Assembly: GCA_009836625.1 (NCBI GenBank)
Contig: VXVC01000004.1
Coordinates: 1,201,037 to 1,265,036 of the forward strand
Source of the DNA: Holophagales bacterium
GTDB taxonomy: Bacteria; Acidobacteriota; Thermoanaerobaculia; Multivoradales; Multivoraceae
Reading direction: 5' to 3'
DNA length: 64,000 bases
Shown here: in pieces, positions 8,556 to 19,398 of the stretch
How the letters are laid out: the number at the start of each line of letters is the position of its first letter
Position numbering within the stretch: position 1 is the stretch's first letter
Notes under the pieces: generated by a model
Told to the model about the DNA's origin: nothing
Database searches by the model: none
Seen by the model: the letters and a program-made list of their open reading frames with translations, nothing else
Translations under genes and position numbers: made by a program

Positions 8556-8659
8556 GAGCTTGGATGGTAGCGGAGATGCGGCCGGACCTGGCGCTACACT
8601 CCGCAGCCGAGCCGGAGCCTCCCGGACTCCGTGCCTCGACACCGCGCAAGGCGACGCAG

Positions 8660-11251
<2,592 letters not shown>

Positions 11252-11253
11252 CG

Positions 11254-11276
11254 TGACGATAATTCGGTTATCATCA
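11254..11276. promoter_or_regulatory. Imperfect palindrome upstream of rpmE2, candidate Zur operator
   Basis: The arms TGACGATAA (11254-11262) and TTATCATCA (11268-11276) are inverted repeats with one mismatch around TTCGG. The AT-rich palindrome stands out in GC-rich DNA and lies 61 bases upstream of the start of rpmE2. Genes for zinc-free L31 paralogues are classic Zur targets, and the size and AT-rich dyad suit a Fur/Zur-family operator. A leuS terminator is the alternative, but the stem is weak and no T-run follows. Confidence 0.5.
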
Positions 11277-11337
11277 CCCGCCCTCGGAGGCGTCGCGGTA
11301 TCCGCCCTCCCTGAGCCCAACCCAAGCGAGAAACACC

Positions 11338-11580
11338 ATGAAGAGCGATATCCATCCGAAGCTGCACCCCGTGGTGTACATCGACCCGTCGGCGAACGCC
11401 GAGTTCATCTCGCAGTCGACGATGACGAGCGACAAGACCCGTGACATCGACGGCGTCGAGCACTACGAGATCCGGCTCGAGATCTCGTCCGCGTCCCACC
11501 CCTTCTACACGGGACGTCAGCACTTCGTCGACAGCGCCGGCCAGATCGAGAAGTTCCAGCGCCGGTACGGGCGCAAGTAG
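11338..11580 (+). CDS. rpmE2: 50S ribosomal protein L31 type B (zinc-free form)
   Basis: An 80-residue L31 protein. The N-terminal [19 protein letters not shown] and the C-terminal [19 protein letters not shown] blocks are diagnostic. There is no cysteine at all, so it is the C-minus type B paralogue, which replaces zinc-binding L31 when zinc is scarce and spares cellular zinc. That fits the candidate Zur palindrome upstream. The ATG at 11338 gives the family's usual N-terminus. Only one L31 gene is in the window, so whether a zinc-binding paralogue exists elsewhere is unknown. Confidence 0.95.
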   Translation: MKSDIHPKLHPVVYIDPSANAEFISQSTMTSDKTRDIDGVEHYEIRLEISSASHPFYTGRQHFVDSAGQIEKFQRRYGRK

Positions 11581-11588
11581 CGCAAGGT

Positions 11589-11653
11589 CGCCGCTTCGCG
11601 GCGCTGTCTATCGCGGGTCAGAAGACCCGCGCCACCAGGGTCAGAAGACCCGC
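11589..11653. terminator. Cluster of three hairpins between convergent rpmE2 and feoB
   Basis: The 75-bp gap contains CGCCGC/GCGGCG around TTC (11589-11603), then the 16-bp unit GGGTCAGAAGACCCGC twice (11615-11630 and 11638-11653). Each unit folds on itself as GGGTC-AGAA-GACCC; the first extends to an 8-bp stem at 11612-11631. Such stacked hairpins between converging genes suggest bidirectional termination. No T-run is present. Confidence 0.55.
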
Positions 11654-11655
11654 GG

Positions 11656-13974
11656 TTACAGGAGCGCTCTCCAGATCTGGGCGACGGCGAAGCAGAGCAG
11701 GAAGCCCATGGCGATGGGCAGCAGCGCCGAGACCGCGGTCCAGCGAACGCTGCGGGTCTCCTTCCAGATCGTGTACAGCGTCGTCGAACAGGGGTTGTGG
11801 ACGAGCGAGAAGAGCATCAGGCAGACGGCGGTCAGCAGGGTGAAGCCGCCGGCTTCGAGGACCTGAGCGGTCGCGACCTCGGAATCGAGCTCGAACATGA
11901 CGCCAGCGCCGGCGCCGACTCCCGGCAGGCCGGCGACGAGCACCGTCAGCATGAGGATCGTCGGGATCACGATCTCGTTCGCCGGCACCGCGATGATGTA
12001 GGCGACCAGGATGATCCCGGACAGTCCCAGGACGTAGCCGAACGGGTCGAGGGCGCCGATCAGGGTCTCGGCAAGCGAGGCGTCGCCGGCGCGGATGTTG
12101 CCAAGCAGCCAGATCAGGGCTCCGGCGGGCGCCGCGAACACGACGGCGCGCCAGAGGACGATCAGCGTCCGGTCGATGATCGAGGTGTAGATCGTCTGCA
12201 GGACCCGCGGTGGCCGGTAGGGCGGCAGCTCGAGCGAAAAGGCGGACGCCTCTCCGCGCAGCACGGTGCGCGACAGGAACCAGGAGACGGCGAAGGTCAG
12301 CAGGACGCCCAGCACGGCGACCCCGACCACCGACACGGCCGAGACGGCACCGGCGAGATGGGCCGGCACCAAACCCCCGATGAAGATGGAAGCGATGAGG
12401 ATCTGCGTCGGCCACCGGCCGTTACAGAGCGAGAAGTTGTTCGTGATGATCGCGATCAGGCGCTCGCGCGGGCTGTCGATGATCCGGGTGGAGACGATCG
12501 CCGCCGCGTTGCAGCCCCAGCCCATCGCCATCGTCAGGGCCTGCTTGCCGTGGGCGCCGACGCGATGGAACATCCGGTCGAGGTTGAACGCCACCCGTGG
12601 CAGGTAGCCGAAATCCTCGAGCAGGGTGAACAGCGGAAAGAAGATCGCCATCGGCGGCAGCATCACCGCGACGACCCAGGCGGTGGCCAGGTACACGCCG
12701 TCGATCAGGAGTCCGTCAAGCCACCAGACCAGGCCGAAGGCGGAAGCCACCTGCTTCAGCAGCGGATGCACGGTGTCGATCAGGAAAGACGCGAGCATCG
12801 ATGAAGGCACATTGGCGCCCGCGATCGTGAGCCAGAAGACGACCGTCAGCATGAGCAACATCAGCGGAAAGCCGAACACCCGGCTGGTCACCAGGCGGTC
12901 GAGCGTGGCGTCGAAGTCGAAGCGTCTCCGCTCGCCGTCGCGCGAGACGGCGCGATCGGCGATGCGGGCGGCCTCGGCGTAGACCGCCTCGGTCAGGGCC
13001 TGGTGGAAGTTCCGGCCCACTCCCCATCGCAACTGGCCTGCCAGTTCGAGCACCGCGGCGCGGGCCGCGGGTTCGGCGGCAATGGCGGGCTCCGCCAGCT
13101 CAGCGGCGGCCGCTCGGGTCGCCTCCGGCTCGGCGACGGTCGGGGGACCGGCTTCGTCGGCTTCGTCGGCTTCGTCGCCGTCCTCCCGCACCCCCAGATC
13201 GACGAGTTCCGCCAGCGAACCGTTCTCCACCGCCGTTGCCAGCGTCCGGTCGCCGTCGAGGAGCCGGAGAGCGACCCACTGCGGATTCGGCAGCGCGGGG
13301 AAGGCGTCCTGAATCGCTCCGGACAACCGGCGCGTCGCCTCGCTCAGCACCGGGGACCGGCCGCCCACCCGCCGCGGGCGGCAACGGTAGGAACCCGTCG
13401 CCACCTCCGCGACGACCCGGTTCAGTTCCTCCAGCCCCTCGCCCGAGCGAGCCGCGGTCGCCACCACCGGCACGCCGAGATCCCGCGCCAGGCGTCGCAC
13501 GTCGACGGTCAGCCCCTTGCGACGCGCCTCGTCCATCAGGTTGAGACAGACGACGGCCCGGTCCGTGATCTCCAGCACCTGCAGCGCCAGGTTCAGGTTC
13601 CGCTCCAGGCGGGTCGCGTCGACCACGATCACGGTCACGTCGGGGCGGCCGAAGAGAATGAAGTCGCGGGCGGTCTCCTCGTCGAGGCTGGACGACAGCA
13701 GCGAGTAGGTCCCAGGCAGGTCGACCAGCTTGTAGCGGTCTCCTCCGTACTCGAAGCCGCCTTCGGCACGGGTCACCGTCTTGCCGGGCCAGTTGCCGGT
13801 GTGCTGGCGCAGGCCGGTCAGGGCGTTGAACACCGTGCTCTTGCCGGTGTTCGGGTTGCCGGCCAGAGCGACGACGTAGTCCCAGTTGCTCATGTCGACG
13901 CCAAGCCGGACGAGGTTGCCCGGATGGTGCGCGGGACAGTTGGCGCAGTCGTGCGCCATTGCCGGTTGGGTCAC
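11656..13974 (-). CDS. feoB: Ferrous iron transport protein B
   Basis: A 772-residue inner-membrane Fe(II) transporter with an N-terminal G domain. G-protein motifs are GNPNTGKST (G1) near residue 40, DLPGTYSLL (G3) and [10 protein letters not shown] (G4). The C-terminal half carries the gate-type membrane helices ([16 protein letters not shown] onward) and the family block [15 protein letters not shown]. The N-terminus has a small Cys motif (CANCPAHH). The linker between the G domain and the membrane part is long and Ala/Glu-rich, including an EAD repeat. The GTG start at 13974 overlaps the stop of the DtxR-FeoA gene (GTGA), so the two are translated together. Iron-dependent control through the DtxR-like box upstream of that gene is likely. 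Confidence 0.95.
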   Translation of the reverse strand: MTQPAMAHDCANCPAHHPGNLVRLGVDMSNWDYVVALAGNPNTGKSTVFNALTGLRQHTGNWPGKTVTRAEGGFEYGGDRYKLVDLPGTYSLLSSSLDEETARDFILFGRPDVTVIVVDATRLERNLNLALQVLEITDRAVVCLNLMDEARRKGLTVDVRRLARDLGVPVVATAARSGEGLEELNRVVAEVATGSYRCRPRRVGGRSPVLSEATRRLSGAIQDAFPALPNPQWVALRLLDGDRTLATAVENGSLAELVDLGVREDGDEADEADEAGPPTVAEPEATRAAAAELAEPAIAAEPAARAAVLELAGQLRWGVGRNFHQALTEAVYAEAARIADRAVSRDGERRRFDFDATLDRLVTSRVFGFPLMLLMLTVVFWLTIAGANVPSSMLASFLIDTVHPLLKQVASAFGLVWWLDGLLIDGVYLATAWVVAVMLPPMAIFFPLFTLLEDFGYLPRVAFNLDRMFHRVGAHGKQALTMAMGWGCNAAAIVSTRIIDSPRERLIAIITNNFSLCNGRWPTQILIASIFIGGLVPAHLAGAVSAVSVVGVAVLGVLLTFAVSWFLSRTVLRGEASAFSLELPPYRPPRVLQTIYTSIIDRTLIVLWRAVVFAAPAGALIWLLGNIRAGDASLAETLIGALDPFGYVLGLSGIILVAYIIAVPANEIVIPTILMLTVLVAGLPGVGAGAGVMFELDSEVATAQVLEAGGFTLLTAVCLMLFSLVHNPCSTTLYTIWKETRSVRWTAVSALLPIAMGFLLCFAVAQIWRALL
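13150..13176. repeat. Three tandem copies of a 9-bp unit inside feoB
   Basis: GGCTTCGTC is repeated three times in direct succession on the + strand. It lies in frame within feoB and encodes the acidic repeat EADEADEA in the linker between the G domain and the membrane domain. Being a multiple of three, copy-number change would alter linker length without breaking the frame. Confidence 0.9.
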
Positions 13975-15017
13975 GCCGTCGCCTCCAGCGGGAGCTGCTG
14001 CACATGGATCTGCTCGGCCTGGGAACGCCGCAGCGCGATCACCGCGCCGCGTACCCGGTAGGCGACCGGATCACCCGAAGGGCTGGCCATCTTCGTTTCC
14101 ACCAGGGTGCCCGGAAGCAGCCCCAGGTCGAGCAGCCGGCGACGCTCCATGCCGCGGCAGAAGCGGGAGAAGCCGACCACCAGCGCCTGTTCGCCGACGG
14201 CCACGTCCGACAGCGATCCGGTGGCGGCCGCGGCTACCGACGTCTCGTCGGACGCCGCCTCCGCGGCCGGCACGGCGAAGATGTTCGCCGCGATGATCGG
14301 CGCCAGCACGACTTCGTCCAGGTCGGCTTCGAAGCGGATGCGCTCCGGCGCAACCGAGGTGATCCGCAGCTTCATGCCGGGATGCACGCCCTCGGCCACC
14401 AACTGCGCATAGACCGCGGCGGGCTCGTCCTCGACGTGGACCACATCGACTTCGTCGCCGGCGGCGAAGTCCGTCAACGGCCGGCCGGCTCGCGGCGGTA
14501 TGTCGCCTTCCTCGGTCGGGATCGGGTCGCCGTGAGGGTCGAAGGGCGGATGCCCCAGCCGCACCGACATCTCCTCCGCCTGCTGAGGCGACGTGCGGTG
14601 CTCCCGGCGCTCCGCCTCCGGATGCCAGCGCTCCGGCTCCAGTCCGGTCTCGTCGGCGAGGTACCGCTCCCACAGCCGGTGAATGCGAATCACGCGCAGC
14701 GCCTCGCTGCGCCCTTCGGCGGTCAGCCGGAAGCCCCCCTCCGCCGACACGATGAGGCCCAGTCTCTCCATGCGGGCGAGGAGCTCGGTGCTCCGCCGGC
14801 CGCCGAGCCGCAGCACGCCGACCAGGCTCTGGTGAGTGGCCTGACGTCCCTGGTACTCGCAGTCGAAGAGGTGCTTGAGAGCGTCCTCGGTGCGGGTGCG
14901 GTGCAGGACCCGCCAGCCGATGCGCCAGCGCCACAGCCAGCCCCGGTCCGGCCATGCCACCAGGACGGCCAGGCCGGCGACCACGGCGAGAACAACGAGG
15001 GCGAAAAGGGGGTTCAT
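13971..15017 (-). CDS. Membrane-anchored DtxR/MntR-type regulator fused to two FeoA-like domains
   Basis: A 348-residue protein. Residues about 2-24 are a hydrophobic helix ([21 protein letters not shown]). Residues about 35-110 are a winged-helix domain ([40 protein letters not shown]). A DtxR-type metal-binding and dimerisation domain follows, with [19 protein letters not shown] then FDPHGDPIP. Two SH3-like FeoA domains come next ([17 protein letters not shown] near 170, [13 protein letters not shown] near 260). DtxR proteins repress iron or manganese uptake when metal is bound; FeoA assists FeoB. It therefore probably senses Fe(II) and regulates or supports feoB, with which it overlaps by 4 bases. 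The unusual point is the membrane anchor on a DNA-binding regulator. ATG at 15017 was chosen because it begins just before the helix; a TTG at 15050 is possible. Confidence 0.85.
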   Translation of the reverse strand: MNPLFALVVLAVVAGLAVLVAWPDRGWLWRWRIGWRVLHRTRTEDALKHLFDCEYQGRQATHQSLVGVLRLGGRRSTELLARMERLGLIVSAEGGFRLTAEGRSEALRVIRIHRLWERYLADETGLEPERWHPEAERREHRTSPQQAEEMSVRLGHPPFDPHGDPIPTEEGDIPPRAGRPLTDFAAGDEVDVVHVEDEPAAVYAQLVAEGVHPGMKLRITSVAPERIRFEADLDEVVLAPIIAANIFAVPAAEAASDETSVAAAATGSLSDVAVGEQALVVGFSRFCRGMERRRLLDLGLLPGTLVETKMASPSGDPVAYRVRGAVIALRRSQAEQIHVQQLPLEATA

Positions 15018-15067
15018 GTTCTCGTGACGGGCGCGTCGGCGGCGTGACAATTCGCTGGCGCGAATCA

Positions 15068-15086
15068 GAAGTTTAGCCTACACTAA
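15068..15086. promoter_or_regulatory. DtxR/IdeR-box-like operator in the divergent intergenic region
   Basis: GAAGTTTAGCCTACACTAA matches the DtxR consensus TTAGGTTAGCCTAACCTAA at 14 of 19 positions, including the TTAGCCTA core and the terminal CTAA. It lies between the start of the DtxR-FeoA gene (15017, -) and that of the permease gene (15144, +), the expected place for autoregulation and for control of both units. Confidence 0.55.
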
Positions 15087-15143
15087 TTCTCGTGGCCCGA
15101 CTGCGGGAGCGTCCGCGACGATGAACGATAGAGTGACCCAGCA

Positions 15144-16409
15144 ATGACGAGCTTCCTGCAGTCGACCTGGAGCGTGCTCGCCGAGCTCGCACCCTGGCTG
15201 CTGTTCGGCGCCCTGCTCGCCGCGCTGCTGCACGTCCTGCTGCCCCGCAACCTGATCCGGCGCCAGCTCAGCGGCTACGGCGGCGCGGTCAAGGCCGTTG
15301 TCCTGGGCGTTCCGCTACCGCTCTGCTCCTGCGGCGTGATCCCGGCCGGCATCGGCCTCAAGCGCACCGGCGCCAGCAACGGCTCGGCGATGGGCTTCCT
15401 GATCAGCACGCCGCAAACGGGTGTCGACTCGATCCTGGTCAGTGCGACCTTCCTCGGCTGGCCCTTCGCCCTGTTCAAGGTCGCGGCCGCGGCGGTGACC
15501 GGCATCGCCGGCGGCTGGTGGGTCGAGGGGATGAAGGACGATGGCGCCCCGGTCGAGGACGAAGCCCCCGCTGAGGAAGCTGGCGTCGAGTCGGGAGGCC
15601 ACCGAATCGGCGGAACGGTCGTTCCCAAGATCACCGAGATGATCGATCACGGCGGCGAACTCCTGCAGAGCATCTGGCGTTGGGTCGCCGTCGGCATCCT
15701 CGTGTCCGCCGCCATCGAAGTCCTGCTGCCGCAGCAGGCCTGGCTCGATCTGGCCGCCCTGGGGACCTTCGGCGCCGCCGCCGCGGCGCTCGTCATCTCC
15801 CTGCCTCTCTACGTCTGCGCCACCGCCTCGGTGCCGATCGCGGCCGCCCTGGTCGCCAACGGGCTGCCCCTCGGCGCCGCCCTCGTGTTCCTGATGGCCG
15901 GCCCCGCCACCAACGTCGCCACCGTGGGAGCGGTCTACCGCGGCTTCGGCCGCAAAGTCACCGCGGTCTACCTGACGACCGTCATCGTCGGCAGCCTCGG
16001 CTTCGCCGTGCTGTTCGAGAGTCTGATCGGCGGCGCCGCGGTCCGGGCTGGGCATGCACACGAACACGGTGTGCCCTGGTGGGCCGCCACCTCCGCGATC
16101 CTGCTGGTGCTGATGTTCGGCTGGTTCGGCCTGCAGGAGTTCAGGCGCTGGCGGCGCAACGTGAGAGCGGACCGGTGGTCGACCGAGCAGGTGGCGGCCG
16201 GCGAGCCGGGCGGCAGGGCGGTGGAAATCGCGGTGACCGGCATGACCTGCGGCAACTGCGCGGATGCGGTCGAATCCGCTCTGCTTGCCGCGCCGGGGGT
16301 CCAGGCAGCGCGTGTCGACCTGACGGGCGGCACCGCCACGGTCTGGGGCGCGACCGCCGCCTCGACGCTGCGCGAGGCCGTCCAGGACGCGGGCTTCGGA
16401 ACTCCCTGA
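15144..16409 (+). CDS. SO_0444/YraQ-type heavy-metal permease with C-terminal HMA domain
   Basis: A 421-residue polytopic membrane protein. The first half has the LPLCSCGVIPAG motif near residue 57, followed by STPQTGVDS, characteristic of the SO_0444/ArsP-like permease family involved in metal or metalloid efflux. A cytoplasmic acidic loop follows (about residues 135-155). The second membrane half includes LPLYVCATASVPIAAALVA and MAGPATNVATVG. Residues about 352-421 are a heavy-metal-associated domain with the ligand motif GMTCGNC, known to deliver Cu(I), Zn(II) or similar soft metals. Position next to the iron regulator and a DtxR-like box suggests metal-responsive expression. The transported metal is not determined by the sequence. 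Confidence 0.85.
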   Translation: MTSFLQSTWSVLAELAPWLLFGALLAALLHVLLPRNLIRRQLSGYGGAVKAVVLGVPLPLCSCGVIPAGIGLKRTGASNGSAMGFLISTPQTGVDSILVSATFLGWPFALFKVAAAAVTGIAGGWWVEGMKDDGAPVEDEAPAEEAGVESGGHRIGGTVVPKITEMIDHGGELLQSIWRWVAVGILVSAAIEVLLPQQAWLDLAALGTFGAAAAALVISLPLYVCATASVPIAAALVANGLPLGAALVFLMAGPATNVATVGAVYRGFGRKVTAVYLTTVIVGSLGFAVLFESLIGGAAVRAGHAHEHGVPWWAATSAILLVLMFGWFGLQEFRRWRRNVRADRWSTEQVAAGEPGGRAVEIAVTGMTCGNCADAVESALLAAPGVQAARVDLTGGTATVWGATAASTLREAVQDAGFGTP

Positions 16410-16501
16410 GCCATCCGGCACGCTCGAGCTTCCCTCCGGTTTGCACGCGAAGCCTCCCGGACATAACCTTCGCGCGCGGACATGCAGGTTCCCTCCTGAA
16501 C

Positions 16502-17629
16502 ATGATTGGCGGAGTCGTACGCGAGACGCACCCGGGAGAGCGCCGGGTCGCCCTGGTTCCTGAGAGCGTCGCCAGAATTCACGCCAAGGGCGTCGACTTC
16601 CTGGTCGAAGCGGGCGCCGGCACGGCAGCCGGCTTCGCCGACGACGCGTACCGCGAAGTCGGCGCCGAGATCGCCGCGACGGCCGCCGACGTGCTCGCGT
16701 CAGCCGATCTCGTGATCCGGGTCCAGGCGCCGGATGCAACAGAGATCGAGGCGTCGAAGGCGGGCGCGGCGGTCGTTGGCCTGCTTTTCCCGCTGACCGC
16801 CGCAGCCATGGTGCAACAGCTCCGTTCCGCCCGGCTCACCGCGATCGCTCTCGACCGGATCCCCCGCGTCACGCTCGCGCAGTCGATGGACGTTCTGAGC
16901 TCCCAGAGCACGGTCGCCGGCTACCGCGCCGCGGTGCTGGCCGCCTACCGCCTGCCGCAGTTCTTTCCGCTGCTGATGACGGCGGCCGGGCGCATCGACC
17001 CCGCCCGGATCCTGGTCCTCGGCGCCGGCGTCGCCGGACTGCAGGCGATCGCCACCGCCCACCGGCTGGGCGCCGTGGTCGAGGCCTACGACGTGCGCGC
17101 CGTGGTCAAGGAGCAGGTCGAGAGCCTGGGCGCCTCCTTCGTCGAGGTGCCGGCGATCGAGGACGCCGAGACGGAGGGCGGCTACGCCCGGGAGGTCTCG
17201 GAAGAGAGTCAGCGGCGAGCGAACGAAGTGATCGCCGAGCGGCTGCGCTCGACTGATGCCTGCATCACGACAGCGCTGATCCCGGGGCGGCCGGCGCCCA
17301 GGCTGATCACCGCCGGGATGGTCGAGGGCATGCCGCACGGTTCGCTGATCGTCGACCTGGCCGCCGAGCAGGGCGGCAACTGCGAGCTGACAAGGCCAGG
17401 CGAAGAGGTCAACGTGAACGGCGTCACCATCCTGGGCCCGCTCAATCTGGCCAGCGACCTCGCCGCCGACGCCAGCCGCATGTTCTCGCGCAACGCCGAG
17501 AAGCTCGTGCTCTACCTGCTGAACGACGGCGAGTTGAGCTTCGACTTCGACAACGAGATCGTCAAGGGCTGCGTGGTAACCCACGACGGCGAGATCGTCG
17601 ACAAACAGGTCGCCGAAGCACTGGCCTGA
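16502..17629 (+). CDS. pntAA: NAD(P) transhydrogenase subunit alpha, part 1 (NAD-binding)
   Basis: A 375-residue soluble subunit of the proton-translocating transhydrogenase, which passes hydride between NADH and NADP+ using the proton gradient. It matches the AlaDH/PNT family: N-terminal RETHPGERRVALVPESV, the Rossmann motif VLGAGVAGLQAIATAHRLGA near residue 175, the AYDVRAVVKEQVESLGA segment, and VDLAAEQGGNCE near 282. The alpha subunit is split here; the membrane part is the next gene. The ATG at 16502 gives the standard start. The 92-bp gap after the permease gene shows no strong Shine-Dalgarno. Confidence 0.95.
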   Translation: MIGGVVRETHPGERRVALVPESVARIHAKGVDFLVEAGAGTAAGFADDAYREVGAEIAATAADVLASADLVIRVQAPDATEIEASKAGAAVVGLLFPLTAAAMVQQLRSARLTAIALDRIPRVTLAQSMDVLSSQSTVAGYRAAVLAAYRLPQFFPLLMTAAGRIDPARILVLGAGVAGLQAIATAHRLGAVVEAYDVRAVVKEQVESLGASFVEVPAIEDAETEGGYAREVSEESQRRANEVIAERLRSTDACITTALIPGRPAPRLITAGMVEGMPHGSLIVDLAAEQGGNCELTRPGEEVNVNGVTILGPLNLASDLAADASRMFSRNAEKLVLYLLNDGELSFDFDNEIVKGCVVTHDGEIVDKQVAEALA

Positions 17630-17674
17630 CGCACACGTCAAGGCCCGAACCCCGCGCAAGGAGGAGCAACCGAA

Positions 17675-17983
17675 ATGCTCGAGATCTTCCTTGGGCTGTA
17701 CATCTTCATGCTCGCGGCCTTCGTCGGCTACGGCGTGATCAAGGGTGTACCTGCCCTGCTCCACACTCCGCTGATGGCGTTCACGAACGCGATCTCCGGC
17801 ATCTCCCTGGTTGGCTCCCTGGTCGCCGCCGGCGCTCACTACAACAACGTGAGCACCGTCCTCGGCGCGATCGCCGTGCTGTGCGCGACGATCAACGTCG
17901 TCGGCGGCTTCTGGATCACCGACCGCATGCTGCGGATGTTCAAGAAGCAGGACCCGAAGGCTGACGCGGCCGGAGACGCCTGA
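17675..17983 (+). CDS. pntAB: NAD(P) transhydrogenase subunit alpha, part 2 (membrane)
   Basis: A 102-residue membrane subunit with three hydrophobic segments, beginning LEIFLGLYIFMLAAFVGYGVI and containing the family block HTPLMAFTNAISGI. It forms part of the proton channel together with PntB. A strong Shine-Dalgarno AAGGAGGAG sits 8 bases before the ATG. It lies 45 bases after pntAA and 2 bases before pntB. Confidence 0.95.
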   Translation: MLEIFLGLYIFMLAAFVGYGVIKGVPALLHTPLMAFTNAISGISLVGSLVAAGAHYNNVSTVLGAIAVLCATINVVGGFWITDRMLRMFKKQDPKADAAGDA

Positions 17984-17985
17984 TC

Positions 17986-19398
17986 GTGGTCGACCAGGTC
18001 GAGACGCTCTACCTGATCGCGTCGTTCCTGTTCATCCTCGGGCTGCGCGGCCTGACGGCGGCCCATACCGCCCGCCGCGGGTTGATCCTCGCCGAACTCG
18101 GCATGGTGTTCGCCATCTGGGGCACCGTGATCCATCCGGACATCATGGCCAATCTCGAGATTGCCGGGTTCTTCCAGACATACAAGTGGATCCTGCTGAC
18201 GTTCTTCATCGGCAGCGCGATCGGCATCGCCATCTCGGCGCTCATCCCGATGACCCGGATGCCCGAGCGGATCGCCCTCTCCCACGCCTTCGGCGGACTC
18301 GCCGCGGCGCTCGTCGGTGTCTCGGAGTACTACCGTGAGCAGGTCATCGCCGGGCACATGGACCACACGACGATGGCCGCGATCGGCTTCGAGGTGCTGT
18401 TCGGCGGCCTGACCTTCACCGGCTCGTTGATGGCCTTCGGCAAGCTCTCGGGGCTCATTCCGGGCCGCAACATCACCTGGCCGCTCCAGAACCAGAGCAA
18501 CATCCTGCTGTTCGGGGGCACCTTCGTGCTTCTCGTCCTGGTCACGATCGATCCGTCGAACCAGGTCCTGTTCTACGCCGTGGCCGCGATGCCGCTGCTG
18601 CTCGGCATCCTGTTCGTCGCGCCCATCGGCGGCGCCGACATGCCGGTCGTCATCACGCTGCTCAACTCCTACGCAGGTCTGGCCGCCTCGGCCACCGGAT
18701 TCGCGCTGAACAACAACGTGCTGATCATCGCAGGCGCCATCGACGGCGCCTCGGGCTTCATCCTCTCGGTGGTCATGAGCAAGGCGATGAACCGCTCATT
18801 CCGCAACGTCCTGTTCGGCGCCTTCGGCAAGGTCGACGAGGAAGACGCCGCGATGGCCGCCGCCGGTGGAGAACGGGTCCAGGAGGCCTCGGTCGGCGAT
18901 GCCGCGATGCTGCTCTCCGGCGCCGGTTCCGTCATCGTTTGCCCCGGCTACGGCATGGCGGTGGCCCAGGCACAGCACGTCGTCGGCGAACTCGCCGAGA
19001 TCCTCGAGGCGAACGGCACGCAGGTCCGCTACGCGATTCACCCCGTCGCCGGCCGCATGCCCGGCCACATGAACGTCCTCCTGGCCGAAGCGAAGATCCC
19101 CTACACCTCGCTGATGGAACTCGAGGAGATCAACGAGGACTTCAAGAACACCGACGTAGCCCTCGTCGTCGGCGCCAACGACGTCGTCAACCCCGCCGCC
19201 AAGCACAACCCGGCGAGTTCGATCTACGGCATGCCGGTGCTCAACGCCGACCTCGCCCGTTCCTGCATCGTGCTGAAGCGCTCCATGAGACCGGGCTTCG
19301 CCGGCATCGAGAACGAACTCTTCTTCGCGCCGAACACGGTGCTGACGTTCGGGGACGCGAAGGACACGTTGACGAAGGTGGTTGAGGCGTTGTCGTAG
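17986..19398 (+). CDS. pntB: NAD(P) transhydrogenase subunit beta
   Basis: A 470-residue protein. The N-terminal half is polytopic (helices from about residues 8 to 260, including HAFGGLAAALVGVSEYY), and the C-terminal soluble domain binds NADP(H). The nucleotide motif CPGYGMAVAQAQHVVGEL is near residue 318, followed by YAIHPVAGRMPGHMNVLLAE and VGANDVVNPAA. Length matches the family. The start is GTG at 17986, 2 bases after the pntAB stop. The TAG stop abuts the TAG stop of the opposing pfkA gene without a single spacer base. Confidence 0.96.
   Translation: MVDQVETLYLIASFLFILGLRGLTAAHTARRGLILAELGMVFAIWGTVIHPDIMANLEIAGFFQTYKWILLTFFIGSAIGIAISALIPMTRMPERIALSHAFGGLAAALVGVSEYYREQVIAGHMDHTTMAAIGFEVLFGGLTFTGSLMAFGKLSGLIPGRNITWPLQNQSNILLFGGTFVLLVLVTIDPSNQVLFYAVAAMPLLLGILFVAPIGGADMPVVITLLNSYAGLAASATGFALNNNVLIIAGAIDGASGFILSVVMSKAMNRSFRNVLFGAFGKVDEEDAAMAAAGGERVQEASVGDAAMLLSGAGSVIVCPGYGMAVAQAQHVVGELAEILEANGTQVRYAIHPVAGRMPGHMNVLLAEAKIPYTSLMELEEINEDFKNTDVALVVGANDVVNPAAKHNPASSIYGMPVLNADLARSCIVLKRSMRPGFAGIENELFFAPNTVLTFGDAKDTLTKVVEALS

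Noticed and set aside
8560..8600. TTGGAT and TACACT as a sigma-70 promoter for leuS
   Set aside because: The spacing is about 29 bases, far from the usual 17, and no better minus-35 was found.
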